From Gordonia westfalica (lineage in GTDB: Bacteria > Actinomycetota > Actinomycetes > Mycobacteriales > Mycobacteriaceae), in NCBI RefSeq assembly GCF_900105725.1, contig NZ_FNLM01000034.1:1488001-1552000 (forward strand): DNA of 64,000 nucleotides. The letters run 5' to 3'. This document shows, piece by piece, positions 10,045 through 18,418 of the stretch. Numbering within the stretch: position 1 is the stretch's first letter; each line of letters starts with the position of its first letter. The notes under the pieces are model-generated. The model saw only the letters and a program-made list of their open reading frames with translations. It did not search any database and had not been told where the DNA came from. A program made the translations under genes and the position numbers.

Positions 10045-10076
10045 GTACCCACCCTAGGCACAGCGCCGATCGCACC

Positions 10077-11312
10077 CTAATCCCGCGGGATCGGCGGCGC
10101 GTGATCGGGCGCCATCAGCGCGCCGATCCGGGCGAAGATCGGATTGCCGCTGTTGTCGTAGGCACCGGCGGGGCCGAACGCCTCCGCCTTGTAGGTCACC
10201 GCGACCGCGATGGAGACCTTCTCCCCGGGTAGATAGCCGACCACCGCCGCATAGCCGTTGAACAGCGGGTTCTGGACGATCCAGTCGCCGGTGAGGACCA
10301 CACCCATCCCGTAGGTGTAGCGCTCGCTCATCTCCACACAGGTCGTACATCCGGGCAACGGCCGGGCGACCCCGCGGAGCCGGGTCGACGTCATCGTCTC
10401 GTAGGACTCCTTCGACAGCGTCTCGCCGGCGAAGAGCTTGCGTCCGGTGGCCTCGACGTCGTAGATGTTCGAGGTCTGGATGGCGCCGTGGGTGATGCTC
10501 CACGACGGGTTCCAGCCGGTGGTCTCCTCGTAGAACGGTGTGGCCGGCGGCAGATTCAGGATTCCGCGGCGTTCGGGGGAGTATGCGTGCAGGGCCGGCT
10601 CGGGGATGGTCGCGGTCAGGTTCGAGACGGTGTTCCTCAGACCAAGCGGCTCCGAGATCCGTTCGCGCAATAGTTCTTCGACGGGTTTGCCGGTGATCTT
10701 CTCCAGCGCCAGCCCGAGGATGACGTAGTTGGTGTGGGCGTAGTTCCAGTTGGTCCCTGGCTTGTACAGCAGGGGCTTGTCCACCGCGTAGGACAGCATC
10801 TCGTCGGTGGTCCACGCCTTGAAGGGGTCGGTGAGCTCCACCGTCTCGAAGGCGTCGTTGCCGAGCACGTAGTCCTGATAGCCGGAGGTCATCGTCGCCA
10901 GCTGGCCGAGCGTGACCTCGCCGGAGTGCGGGATCTCCGGAACCCACTTGCCGATCATGTCGTCGAGGGCCACCGTCCCCTCGTCGACGAGTTGCAGGAG
11001 AACCGCGGCGACGTAGGCGATTGCGACGGAGCCGTTGCGGAAGCTCATGTCGGCGGTGGCCGGGATTCCGGTCTGGGATTCGCCGAACGCCTTGGTGATG
11101 ACCTCGTCGCCGTCCTCGGTCACCCGGACGATCACGGACTTGAGGTACTTGGACGCCATCAGATCCTCGACGATCTTCTCGATCGCCGCGGCTTTCTGCG
11201 GGTCCGAGGAGGCTTTCGAAGTCGAGGAGTCAGAGGACGATCCGGACGTCCCGCAGGCCGCGAGCACGGCGACCATCAGTAGTGCGACCACTGCCGACCA
11301 GCGCTTTGCCAT
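10077..11312 (-). CDS. beta-lactamase-fold lipoprotein lacking the SxxK lysine (probable pseudoenzyme)
   Basis: 411 residues: a lipoprotein leader (lipobox LAAC, Cys20), a Ser-rich linker, then a serine-hydrolase/penicillin-binding fold of the class C beta-lactamase family. The block that normally reads SxTK is FRNGSVAIAYVAAVLLQL: Ser95 is kept but the catalytic lysine position holds isoleucine (SVAI). The YxN motif is also altered (NYAHTNYV, with His in place of Asn). The overall fold markers (TMTSGYQDYV, LLYKPGTNWNY, GLALEKITG) are intact. It probably binds peptidoglycan or another ligand without hydrolysing it; this is inference from motif loss. Start chosen at MAKRWSAVV, which gives a clean signal sequence. 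Confidence 0.85.
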   Translation of the reverse strand: MAKRWSAVVALLMVAVLAACGTSGSSSDSSTSKASSDPQKAAAIEKIVEDLMASKYLKSVIVRVTEDGDEVITKAFGESQTGIPATADMSFRNGSVAIAYVAAVLLQLVDEGTVALDDMIGKWVPEIPHSGEVTLGQLATMTSGYQDYVLGNDAFETVELTDPFKAWTTDEMLSYAVDKPLLYKPGTNWNYAHTNYVILGLALEKITGKPVEELLRERISEPLGLRNTVSNLTATIPEPALHAYSPERRGILNLPPATPFYEETTGWNPSWSITHGAIQTSNIYDVEATGRKLFAGETLSKESYETMTSTRLRGVARPLPGCTTCVEMSERYTYGMGVVLTGDWIVQNPLFNGYAAVVGYLPGEKVSIAVAVTYKAEAFGPAGAYDNSGNPIFARIGALMAPDHAPPIPRD

Positions 11313-11393
11313 GACCCCAGCACCTGGCACCGGCCGCCGTCGTGCACCCCCAACCGCTTCGAATGGCACATATCCGACGCGAGCCACCTGCGG

Positions 11394-11790
11394 TCAACTG
11401 CTTCGCCCGCCCGCGCCTTCGTAGCGCTTCCTCATCTGCGGGCCCGCTGCGGGTCCCGCCGTGTACACATACCCGGGCCCGTCGACTCGTTCACCGGTGT
11501 CGGCATCGACGACAACCGGTTCGATCTCGCGACGCGTGTGTTCGTCGACGAGGATCATCGATCGTTCCGCGGGCGCCAGTTGGGCATTGCGCCAGGCCGC
11601 CATCACGACGAGCACCGGACGAAGCGACCGGCCGAGCCCGGTGAGCACGTACTCGTGGCGGACGGGATGCTCCTGATACTGACGACGTACCAGGATGCCG
11701 CCCTCCACAAGGGTTTTCAGCCTGCTGGTCAGCATGCTCGACGACAGTCCGATGTTCGCCCGGAAGTCGTCGAATCTCGCGCGCCGGCCG
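11394..11790 (-). pseudogene. HxlR-type winged-helix regulator, 5'-truncated
   Basis: The sequence from about 11790 down to the stop at 11394 encodes the recognition helix and C-terminal half of an HxlR/MarR-like regulator: RFDDFRANIGLSSSMLTSRL, then KTLVEGGILVRRQYQEHPVR and EYVLTGLGRSL. The first 35-40 residues that normally precede FDDF (including the conserved Cys and the WTLLILRE helix) are missing. The frame remains open upstream, but there it encodes nothing like the family. The truncation point coincides with the truncated end of the fragment on the other strand (11797-11918). Confidence 0.7.
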
Positions 11791-11796
11791 GAGAGG

Positions 11797-11918
11797 CCTC
11801 GGTGACCGCTCGGCTCGAGGGCGATTTCCCCGGCGGACTGGTGGACCTCGACTACCGGTTCGATTTCGACGAACAATGACGACTCACCCGTCTGGTCATC
11901 GAACCCACCCGTTCCTGA
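11797..11918 (+). pseudogene. C-terminal fragment of an NTF2/SnoaL-like protein with an internal stop
   Basis: The plus strand here reads TARLEGDFPGGLVDLDYRF, then DFDEQ, a TGA stop at 11877-11879, and RLTRLVIEPTRS before a second stop at 11916. Strand-turn-strand endings of this kind are typical of SnoaL/NTF2-fold proteins, and a glycine codon (GGA) would restore the turn where TGA now stands. The upstream part of the gene is absent. It adjoins the 5'-truncated HxlR fragment, as expected if a deletion removed both N-termini of a divergent pair. The family call rests on a short stretch. Confidence 0.45.
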
Positions 11919-12023
11919 GCCGGCGCCTCCCGACCGACACCGCGGCCGGGTCGCCGGCGCGCGAGGGCCCGCGCGGCGTAGCGTCGTCGGTGACCCGACC
12001 CAGCGCACCCCGAGGCGGCCAGC

Positions 12024-12884
12024 ATGACCACTTCCCAGCCGACGATGCCGGCCGCGTTCATCGGACACGGCAACCCGATGAACGCGCTGGAGCGCAACCG
12101 CTACACCGAGGCGTGGCGCGCTCTCGGCCGGGCGGTGCCGAAGCCGCGGGCGATCCTGGTGATCTCGGCGCACTGGTACACCAACGCGACGGCGGTGACC
12201 GCCATGCCGCGTCCCCGCACCATCCACGACTTCTACGGGTTCCCGCAGGATCTGTTCGACGTGCAGTACCCGGCGCCGGGCGATCCGGAGGTCGCCGAGA
12301 TGGTCTCCGACGTCGTCAAACCCACCTGGTGCGGCCACGACCTGGACAGCTGGGGAATCGATCACGGCACCTGGTCGGTGCTGGTTCACACTTTCCCGGA
12401 CGCGTCGATCCCGGTACTGCAGTTGTCGCTCAACGCATTCAAGGACCACGAGCACCACTACGAACTCGGCCGGAAACTCGCTCCGCTGCGCGACCAGGGC
12501 GTGCTGATCATCGGCAGCGGCAACATCGTGCACAATCTACGGGCCGTGGATTTCAACAAGGCCGACAGTGGATACGACTGGGCCCACCGGTTCGACGACG
12601 CCGCTCGTGAAGTGCTGCAGGACAACCCCTCCGACATCCTGAGCCTCGACGATCATCCGGACTTCGACAAGTCGGTACCGACACCCGACCACTACCTGCC
12701 GATGCTCTACATCGCGGGCCTCGCCCAGGAGTCACCGCTGGACCTGCTCGTCGACGGGCATGCCGCCGGATCGATCTCGATGGCCGCGTACACCCACGGC
12801 CTCGACCTGAACGCCGGACAGCTCAGCGACGCACCGGCCGCCGAACTGCCCGCGGGTTTCCCGGCGCTCAACTCCAACCTGTGA
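12024..12884 (+). CDS. ygiD: LigB-type extradiol dioxygenase (4,5-DOPA dioxygenase family)
   Basis: 286 residues, matching the YgiD/DODA family that cleaves catechol rings such as L-DOPA with a non-haem metal. Metal-site motifs are present: AFIGHGNPMNAL near the N-terminus, VISAHWYT near residue 50, and GSGNIVHNLR near residue 170, with HDFYGFPQ between. The physiological substrate in actinobacteria is unknown. It is convergent with the AHSA1-like gene and overlaps its 3' end by 17 bases. Confidence 0.9.
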   Translation: MTTSQPTMPAAFIGHGNPMNALERNRYTEAWRALGRAVPKPRAILVISAHWYTNATAVTAMPRPRTIHDFYGFPQDLFDVQYPAPGDPEVAEMVSDVVKPTWCGHDLDSWGIDHGTWSVLVHTFPDASIPVLQLSLNAFKDHEHHYELGRKLAPLRDQGVLIIGSGNIVHNLRAVDFNKADSGYDWAHRFDDAAREVLQDNPSDILSLDDHPDFDKSVPTPDHYLPMLYIAGLAQESPLDLLVDGHAAGSISMAAYTHGLDLNAGQLSDAPAAELPAGFPALNSNL

Positions 12885-13361
12885 CCAGGAACTCGTCGAT
12901 CTGGTTGATCGCGCCGGAAGCACCTTCGATGACGCCCATGTCGAGCACCTTCTGAAGCGCCTCGGCGGAGTCGTACGTGCTGATGTACGTGGCGACCGTC
13001 TTGTCGCCCTTCTCGACGAACGTGTACGAGTTGCGGGACTCCGGCATGTCGGTGATCGGGTTGAGGTCCGCGTCGGCGAATCCGTCGAGGAAGGTGAATC
13101 CGCGCGGCTCGTCGACCGTCTCCACTTTCCAATAGCCGCCGAACTTCTCGCCTTCGGGGCCGGTCATGTAGTAGGTGACCTTTCCGCCCGGCTTGAGTTC
13201 GTGTTCGACGACGGTCGCGGGATAGGTCGGCGGACCCCAGATCTTCTCGAGTTGGCGCGGATCGGCGTAGATCTGCCAGACGCGTTCGACGGGGGGGCGA
13301 ATTCGGCGTTGATGGTGATCGTGCGGGCGTCGAGGTCCGGGGTCACATCGATGACGGGCAT
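12868..13361 (-). pseudogene. SRPBCC/AHSA1-like protein, frameshifted at a G7 run
   Basis: START-like ligand-binding fold of the activator-of-Hsp90 homologue type, about 164 residues when repaired. It starts MPVIDVTPDLDARTITINAE and continues across the break as VERVWQIYADPRQLEKIW with GGKVTYYMTGPEGEKFGGYW. The break falls in a run of seven Gs at 13291-13297 and equals one missing base, so a homopolymer miscall is likely. The gene is just downstream of an ArsR-type regulator, the usual operon arrangement for this family. Confidence 0.85.
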
Positions 13362-13364
13362 GGG

Positions 13365-13739
13365 TCATTCCTCCGATGGTGTTGCAGTTGATGGTGTTTC
13401 GAGCGTGAGCAGATCGTCGATGCGCGCGATACGGCCACGCCACACCTGTTCGAGTTCGGTGAGCATCGACGCCACCGATCGCACCGCGGCGACATCGCCA
13501 CTGGCCAGTTGCTCGCGGCCCTGACGACGCTTGGTCAGCAGGCCCGCCTTCTCCAGTACGGCGACGTGCTTCTGCACTGCCGCGAAGCTCATGTCGTATT
13601 TCGCGGCGAGTACCGAGACCGAATGTTCACCGGCGAGCACACGTCTCAGGATGTCGCGACGGGTGCGATCGGACAGCGCGTGGAACAGGGCGTCGGCCCT
13701 GTCCTCCTCGTCTGGCGATTCACCAGTGGTTCCGGCCAC
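13365..13739 (-). CDS. ArsR-family transcriptional regulator
   Basis: About 124 residues with the winged-helix core ALSDRTRRDILRRVLAGEHS and recognition region YDMSFAAVQKHVAVLEKAGL. It lacks the Cys-rich metal site of ArsR/SmtB sensors and belongs to the subgroup paired with AHSA1-type genes, which it precedes by 3 bases. The GTG at 13739 (VAGTTGESP) is chosen over an earlier TTG at 13754 that falls inside the operator palindrome. It probably represses its own operon through the palindrome at 13747-13770. Confidence 0.87.
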   Translation of the reverse strand: MAGTTGESPDEEDRADALFHALSDRTRRDILRRVLAGEHSVSVLAAKYDMSFAAVQKHVAVLEKAGLLTKRRQGREQLASGDVAAVRSVASMLTELEQVWRGRIARIDDLLTLETPSTATPSEE

Positions 13740-13746
13740 ACCTCCA

Positions 13747-13770
13747 ACATACAACCGATTGGTTGTATGT
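13747..13770. promoter_or_regulatory. palindromic operator at the ArsR gene start
   Basis: Perfect inverted repeat with 10-bp arms, ACATACAACC and GGTTGTATGT, around GATT. It abuts the start of the ArsR gene, where a repressor bound would block transcription. AT content is high compared with the flanks. Confidence 0.65.
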
Positions 13771-13827
13771 CAATGCCCACGCCGACATCCGGCCCGGCAC
13801 CACACCCGCAACAGGCGGACGTCGTTC

Positions 13828-13861
13828 CGGCAGCCAGACTTCGATCGAAGTCTGGCTGCCG
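13828..13861. terminator. 34-bp perfect palindrome after the ABC-F gene
   Basis: A complete palindrome with no loop: left arm CGGCAGCCAGACTTCGA at 13828-13844, followed directly by its exact complement at 13845-13861. It lies in the 175-base gap between the ABC-F stop (13915) and the ArsR start, so it most likely ends transcription of the ABC-F gene. No T-tract follows on either strand. Confidence 0.55.
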
Positions 13862-13914
13862 AGTTGAAGTCGGCCGGTCAGACGCCGATCTCGGCGAGAA
13901 CCAGGTCCGACGCG

Positions 13915-15579
13915 TCACTGCTCGGTGACGTGACCACCCTCGACGTGCCAGTGCCGGTCGACGCGCACATTCGCGAGCATCCGACGGTCGTGGGTGACCA
14001 GAAGCAGGGCACCGTCGTACGAGTCGAGCGCCGATTCCAGCTGTTCGATCGCGGGGAGATCCAGGTGGTTGGTCGGCTCGTCGAGCACGAGGACGTTGAC
14101 ACCGCGGGCCTGCAGCAACGCCAGTCCGGCGCGCGTGCGCTCCCCCGGTGAGAGTTCGCCGACCGCGCGGTCGACGTGGTCGGCGCGGAGGCCGAACTTG
14201 GCGAGAAGCGTCCGGACGTCCGCCGTGGTGTGATCGGGGACGAGTTCGGCGAAGCGGTCGGCCAGCGGCGTCGTCCCGGTGAACAGTCCACGCGCCTGGT
14301 CGATCTCACCTATCGCGACGTTGGCACCGAGTTGTGCGGTGCCCGAATCGGGTTCGAGGTGCCCGAGGAGCAACCGCAGCAGCGTCGACTTGCCCGCGCC
14401 GTTGGGTCCGGTGATGCCGATGCGCTCGCCGGCGTTCACCTGGACCGAGACGGGGCCCATCACGAAATCGCCTTGGCGCACAACGGCGTTGTTCAGAGTC
14501 GAGACGACCGAGCTGGATCGGGGTGCCGAACCGATGGTGAACTCGAGGACCCACTCCTTGCGCGGTTCGGCGACCTCGTCCAGGCGCGCGATCCGGCTCT
14601 CCATCTGCCGGACCTTCTGCGCCTGCTTCTCACTGGATTCGGTTGCGGCGCGGCGTCGGATCTTGTCGTTGTCGGGGGCCTTGCGCATCGCGTTGCGCAC
14701 ACCCTGACTCGACCATTCCCGTTGTGTTCGGGCCCGGGCCACCAGATCGGCCTTCTTGGCGGCGAACTCCTCGTACTCCTCGCGTTTGTGCCGGCGCGCC
14801 ACCTCCCGCTCCTCGAGGTAACTCTCGTAACCGCCGCCGAAGACCGTGTTGGTGTGCTGGGCCAGATCGAGTTCGAGAACACGGGTGACACTGCGCGCGA
14901 GGAACTCTCGATCGTGGCTCACGAGCACGACGCCGCCCCGCAGGCCCGCCACGACCTCCTCCAGGCGCGCAATGCCGTCGAGGTCGAGATCGTTGGTCGG
15001 CTCGTCGAGCAGCACGATGTCGAACCGGGAACACAGCAGCGCCGCGAGGCCGACGCGCGCCGCCTGCCCGCCGGAGAGGGCGGTCATCGGGGTGCTGTCG
15101 GGATCGATGACGTCCGTGGCGAGCCCGAGGTCGGCCAGCACCGCCGGCAGACGTTCGTCGAGGTCGGCGGCACCGGTGGTCAGCCAATGGTCGAGGGCCG
15201 CCGCGTAGACGTCCGCGGGGTCGTCGGCACCGGCCGGAGCGGACTCGTCCGCGAGAGCCGCCGCGGCGGCGTCCATCGCCTGGGTGGCGGCCGTGCACCC
15301 GGTACGACGCCCGACGTACTCGCGGACCGTCTCACCCGGAATCCGCTCGTGCTCCTGCGGCAACCAGCCCACGAAGGCGTCGGCCGGCGCACGTGACACC
15401 GATCCCGCCAGCGGTGCGAGGTCGCCCGCGAGGACGCGCAACAGTGTCGTCTTGCCTGCCCCGTTCGCACCGACCACCCCGACCACGTCGCCGGGAGCGA
15501 CAGTGAGGTCGAGGTGATCGAACAGGACGCGATGGGCGTACCCGCCTGCGACGTCCTTGGCGACGAGAGTTGCGGTCAT
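13915..15579 (-). CDS. ABC-F family ATPase (ribosome-associated)
   Basis: 554 residues with two ABC ATPase domains and no membrane segments. Domain 1 has Walker A GANGAGKTT (about residue 38), signature ALSGGQAARVGLAALL and Walker B IVLLDEPTNDLDLDG. Domain 2 has GPNGAGKST (about 392), signature ELSPGERTRAGLALL and VLVLDEPTNHLDL. A charged linker (EEYEEFAAKKADLVARARTQ) joins them, as in ABC-F translation factors, which act at the ribosomal E site and in some cases protect against antibiotics. Which role applies here cannot be decided; there is no leader-peptide attenuator visible upstream. Confidence 0.9.
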   Translation of the reverse strand: MTATLVAKDVAGGYAHRVLFDHLDLTVAPGDVVGVVGANGAGKTTLLRVLAGDLAPLAGSVSRAPADAFVGWLPQEHERIPGETVREYVGRRTGCTAATQAMDAAAAALADESAPAGADDPADVYAAALDHWLTTGAADLDERLPAVLADLGLATDVIDPDSTPMTALSGGQAARVGLAALLCSRFDIVLLDEPTNDLDLDGIARLEEVVAGLRGGVVLVSHDREFLARSVTRVLELDLAQHTNTVFGGGYESYLEEREVARRHKREEYEEFAAKKADLVARARTQREWSSQGVRNAMRKAPDNDKIRRRAATESSEKQAQKVRQMESRIARLDEVAEPRKEWVLEFTIGSAPRSSSVVSTLNNAVVRQGDFVMGPVSVQVNAGERIGITGPNGAGKSTLLRLLLGHLEPDSGTAQLGANVAIGEIDQARGLFTGTTPLADRFAELVPDHTTADVRTLLAKFGLRADHVDRAVGELSPGERTRAGLALLQARGVNVLVLDEPTNHLDLPAIEQLESALDSYDGALLLVTHDRRMLANVRVDRHWHVEGGHVTEQ

Positions 15580-15620
15580 CGGTCAATGGTCGCACCACCG
15601 ATGAGACCGCCCGTGCCCGG

Positions 15621-16424
15621 TCAGTCCCGGGTCGGCCCCCGGGTCGGCGCGGGGGCCGGTTCGTCGGCGGGCGCCTTGCCCAGCGCGAACCTGCCGTTGC
15701 CGAACATCAGCGGATACAGGATGCCGCCGATGAGCCCGCCCAGCAGCGGGGCGAGCCAGAACAACCACAGCTGGCCGGGGGCGCCGTTGCCGTTGAAGAA
15801 CGCGACCGCCGTCGAACGCGCCGGGTTGACCGAGGTGTTGCTGATCGGGATCGAGATCAGGTGGATCAGTGTCAGCGTCAGGCCGATGGCCAGCGGCCCG
15901 AAGCCCGCCGGCGCGCGACCATCGGTGGCGCCGAGCACCACGAGCAGGAAGAACGCGGTGAGGACCACCTCGGCGATGAGGACCGCGAGCAGGGTGTAGT
16001 TGTTCGGCGAATGGTCGCCGTAGCCGTTGGCCGCCATGTTGCCCGTCGCCTCGAAGCCGGGCTTCCCGCTGGCGATCACGTACAGGAGGGTGCCGGCGAG
16101 CAGGCCGCCGACGACCTGGGCGACCCAGTAGCCCGGCAGATCCTTGACCGGCAGGCGACCGCTGACCACCGCGCCGAGGGTGATCGCCGGGTTGAAGTGG
16201 GCGCCCGACACATGTCCGACCGCGTACGCCATCGTGACGACCGTGAGACCGAACGCCAGCGCGACGCCGAGCAACCCGATGCCCAACTGGATCAGGGTGT
16301 CTCTGTCATCGCCGGCGCTCGCGACGTATTTGGCCGCGAAGATCGCGCTGCCGCAACCGCCGAAGACCAACCAGAACGTGCCGAACAACTCGGCCAGCAA
16401 CCGGCGTGGAGTACTTGCTGTCAT
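15621..16424 (-). CDS. aqpZ: aquaporin Z-type water channel
   Basis: 267 residues, six membrane helices plus the two half-helices with NPA boxes HFNPAITLG and SVNPARSTA, the pore signature of aquaporins. The residue pattern and the name-giving loop SGAHFNPA match bacterial AqpZ (water) rather than GlpF (glycerol), which has a different second box. The start at [12 protein letters not shown] is chosen for its position before helix 1 and a GGAGA ribosome binding site; an upstream in-frame ATG at 16493 adds only a non-conserved tail. Confidence 0.93.
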   Translation of the reverse strand: MTASTPRRLLAELFGTFWLVFGGCGSAIFAAKYVASAGDDRDTLIQLGIGLLGVALAFGLTVVTMAYAVGHVSGAHFNPAITLGAVVSGRLPVKDLPGYWVAQVVGGLLAGTLLYVIASGKPGFEATGNMAANGYGDHSPNNYTLLAVLIAEVVLTAFFLLVVLGATDGRAPAGFGPLAIGLTLTLIHLISIPISNTSVNPARSTAVAFFNGNGAPGQLWLFWLAPLLGGLIGGILYPLMFGNGRFALGKAPADEPAPAPTRGPTRD

Positions 16425-16854
16425 GAGACCGTCTCCTCTGCCCGGCTCGTCGACGACAGGCACGGCAGCGCCGAGCCGGCATGTCCCCGCCACCGTGTCC
16501 CGAGTGGAACGCAGTCACCCACGCGGTGTCTGCCGGTTTACGAATCTCATGCCCGAAATTGACGTCGGCGTGTCCTTTCAGCGCGGTGAGGACGCGACGA
16601 CGCCCCTCCGAACGCTCCCGAAATGCTCATTCGACCGCATGAAAAACGACATTCCGCACGTTCGGCAAATGACCGGTGGGCGCGATGATTCCGGCGACAC
16701 CCACCCCTCTTGACCTGCGAAGACATTCAAATGAATGCTGCCGGAAGGGCAATTTCCAACGACCTCTCGGGCGTATTCGTGCGCGGTACTCTCCCTCCAG
16801 TCGATGACCGGCACGGTCAGATCTCGCGTGATCCGCTTAGAGAAGGAGCCAATC
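16425..16854. other. 430-base divergent intergenic region
   Basis: Lies between the divergent aqpZ and PYGQQ-protein genes and has no convincing gene; a minus-strand 78-codon frame at 16578-16814 has no ribosome binding site and unremarkable composition. It is less GC-rich than the surroundings, especially 16520-16760, and contains the small palindrome CATTCAAATGAATG at 16724-16737. Promoters for both neighbours must be here. Confidence 0.5.
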
Positions 16855-17811
16855 GTGGGTAGTCCCTACGACCCCAATCAGCCCACCCGGCTCGGCCCGC
16901 CGGACGGCCAGCAGCCCGCCCCCGGCCAGCAGCCGTACGGGCAACAGCCCTACGGTCAGCAGCCGTATCCGCAGCAGCCCTATCAGCAGCAGCCCTACGG
17001 TCAACAGCCGTACGGGCAGCAGCCCCAGGGCGCCCAGCCTTATGGCCAACAGCCGTACGGACAGCAGCCGCCTCCTCCCCCGGCGTCGTCCGGCGGCGGA
17101 AAGAAGTGGTGGTTCATCGGTGGCGGTGGACTCCTGCTCGTGCTGATCGTCGTCGTGGCGGTCGTCCTCGCGTTCACGCTCGGTGGCGGTGACAGCAGTT
17201 CCGACGAGCCGAAGGTGCCGACCGCGTCGGCTCAGGCACTGGTCCTGCCCGAGTCCGCGTTCCCGGACATCACCGGCGAGTTCACACTGGACACCGAGCA
17301 GTCCGGCGACGACGGCACGACCGTCGACAACGAGAAGTGCGACAAGCTCGTGAACACGCCGGACACGAATGCCGACTACACCGAACGCGAGCTCACCGAG
17401 ACGCCGGAGTCGAGCGAGGTCTTCTTCGGCCTGGATTCGTACAACGCGGACGTGACCAAGCCGGCCAACGGTAGCTACGACGACTTCGAGGACATCCTCG
17501 ACGCGTGCTCGACGTTCACCCTGAACCTCGAAGAGGACGGCGAGACCATCCCGGTGAAGCTCAAGCTGGACAAGCAGACCCTGCCCATCGACGGCGACTA
17601 CAAGGCCTTCCGCATGGTCGGCGAGTTCGACGTCGAGGGCATCGAGATCCACATGGTCGGGACCCTGGCGGTCGGCGAGGAACGCGGTGTCGCGTTCTCC
17701 GTGGGCCACAGCACCTTCAGCGACTCCCCGCCGTCGGTCAGCTCGGAGGTCAACAGCAACCTCGCCGAGATGTTCACCGCGCAGCGTCAGCAGATCAAGG
17801 ACGCCGCCTAG
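16855..17811 (+). CDS. PYGQQ-repeat single-span membrane protein with an extracellular domain
   Basis: 318 residues. The first 75 are a proline/glutamine/tyrosine repeat, roughly eleven variants of QQPYG, predicted to be disordered and cytoplasmic. A GGGKKWW boundary leads into one strong transmembrane helix (about residues 84-108), and the remaining 210 residues form an acidic extracellular domain with two cysteines in a pattern like PknH-sensor/lipoprotein domains of mycobacteria. The GTG start at 16855 follows a good site (GAAGGAG). Function is unknown. Similar Q/P/Y-rich tails in this order scaffold envelope or division complexes, which is only an analogy. Confidence 0.85.
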   Translation: MGSPYDPNQPTRLGPPDGQQPAPGQQPYGQQPYGQQPYPQQPYQQQPYGQQPYGQQPQGAQPYGQQPYGQQPPPPPASSGGGKKWWFIGGGGLLLVLIVVVAVVLAFTLGGGDSSSDEPKVPTASAQALVLPESAFPDITGEFTLDTEQSGDDGTTVDNEKCDKLVNTPDTNADYTERELTETPESSEVFFGLDSYNADVTKPANGSYDDFEDILDACSTFTLNLEEDGETIPVKLKLDKQTLPIDGDYKAFRMVGEFDVEGIEIHMVGTLAVGEERGVAFSVGHSTFSDSPPSVSSEVNSNLAEMFTAQRQQIKDAA

Positions 17812-17917
17812 TTCCGACGCTCCGCAGGATCGCCTCCCATCTCGCCGGGGATTGAGAACGACGCCGGCCGGGTATCGCCTAGCACGACAATGTCTCCCGC
17901 GAGTGGAAGAGGTGGGT

Positions 17918-18418
17918 GTGGCCGGCACGGACGCGTTCGACAAGATGGTCGCGATCATCGATTACCCGGTGTTCGTGGTCACCGCCGTCGCCGAAGGGCG
18001 ACGGTCCGGATGTCTCGTCGGGTTCGCCACCCAGACGAGCATCGATCCCCGACGCTTCCTGATCGGGATCTCGCAGGCGAACCACACGCACGGCGTCGCG
18101 ACCTCCGCCGAGTACCTCGCGGTTCATCTGATACCGGCCGATCAGAAGGAGCTCGCCGAACTGTTCGGCGGGCAGACCGGCGACGAGATCGACAAGTTCG
18201 AACACTGTCGGTGGTCCGAGGGACCGTACGGGTTGCCGATCCTCGAGGATTCGGAGAGGTGGTTCGCCGCACGGGTACTCGAGCGCATCGATGTCGGGGA
18301 CCACACGGCGCACATCGTCGAACCGGTCGACGGCGCGGTCTCGGACGACGACCCGTCACGCGACTCGTGGGCCGGGTTCGCAGATACCCTCCACATCGAG
18401 CCGGGACACGACGCATGA
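17918..18418 (+). CDS. flavin reductase domain protein
   Basis: 166 residues, a flavin-reductase-like FMN-binding split barrel: DKMVAIIDYPVFVVTAVAEG, GCLVGFATQTSIDPRRFLIG, SQANHTHGVATSAEYLAVHL. The family covers NAD(P)H:FMN reductases feeding two-component oxygenases and also coenzyme-F420/flavin-binding proteins. The GTG at 17918 follows GAAGAGG by five bases and is the best start. Its stop overlaps the ATG of the RibD-like gene (ATGA), so the two are co-translated and likely cooperate. Confidence 0.85.
   Translation: MAGTDAFDKMVAIIDYPVFVVTAVAEGRRSGCLVGFATQTSIDPRRFLIGISQANHTHGVATSAEYLAVHLIPADQKELAELFGGQTGDEIDKFEHCRWSEGPYGLPILEDSERWFAARVLERIDVGDHTAHIVEPVDGAVSDDDPSRDSWAGFADTLHIEPGHDA

Noticed and set aside
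11394..12533. 379-codon minus-strand frame
   Set aside because: Only its last 130 codons resemble a protein (HxlR); the rest is antisense to the dioxygenase gene.
16578..16814. 78-codon minus-strand frame in the aqpZ upstream region
   Set aside because: No ribosome binding site, no recognised features, and codon third positions are not GC-biased as in real genes here.
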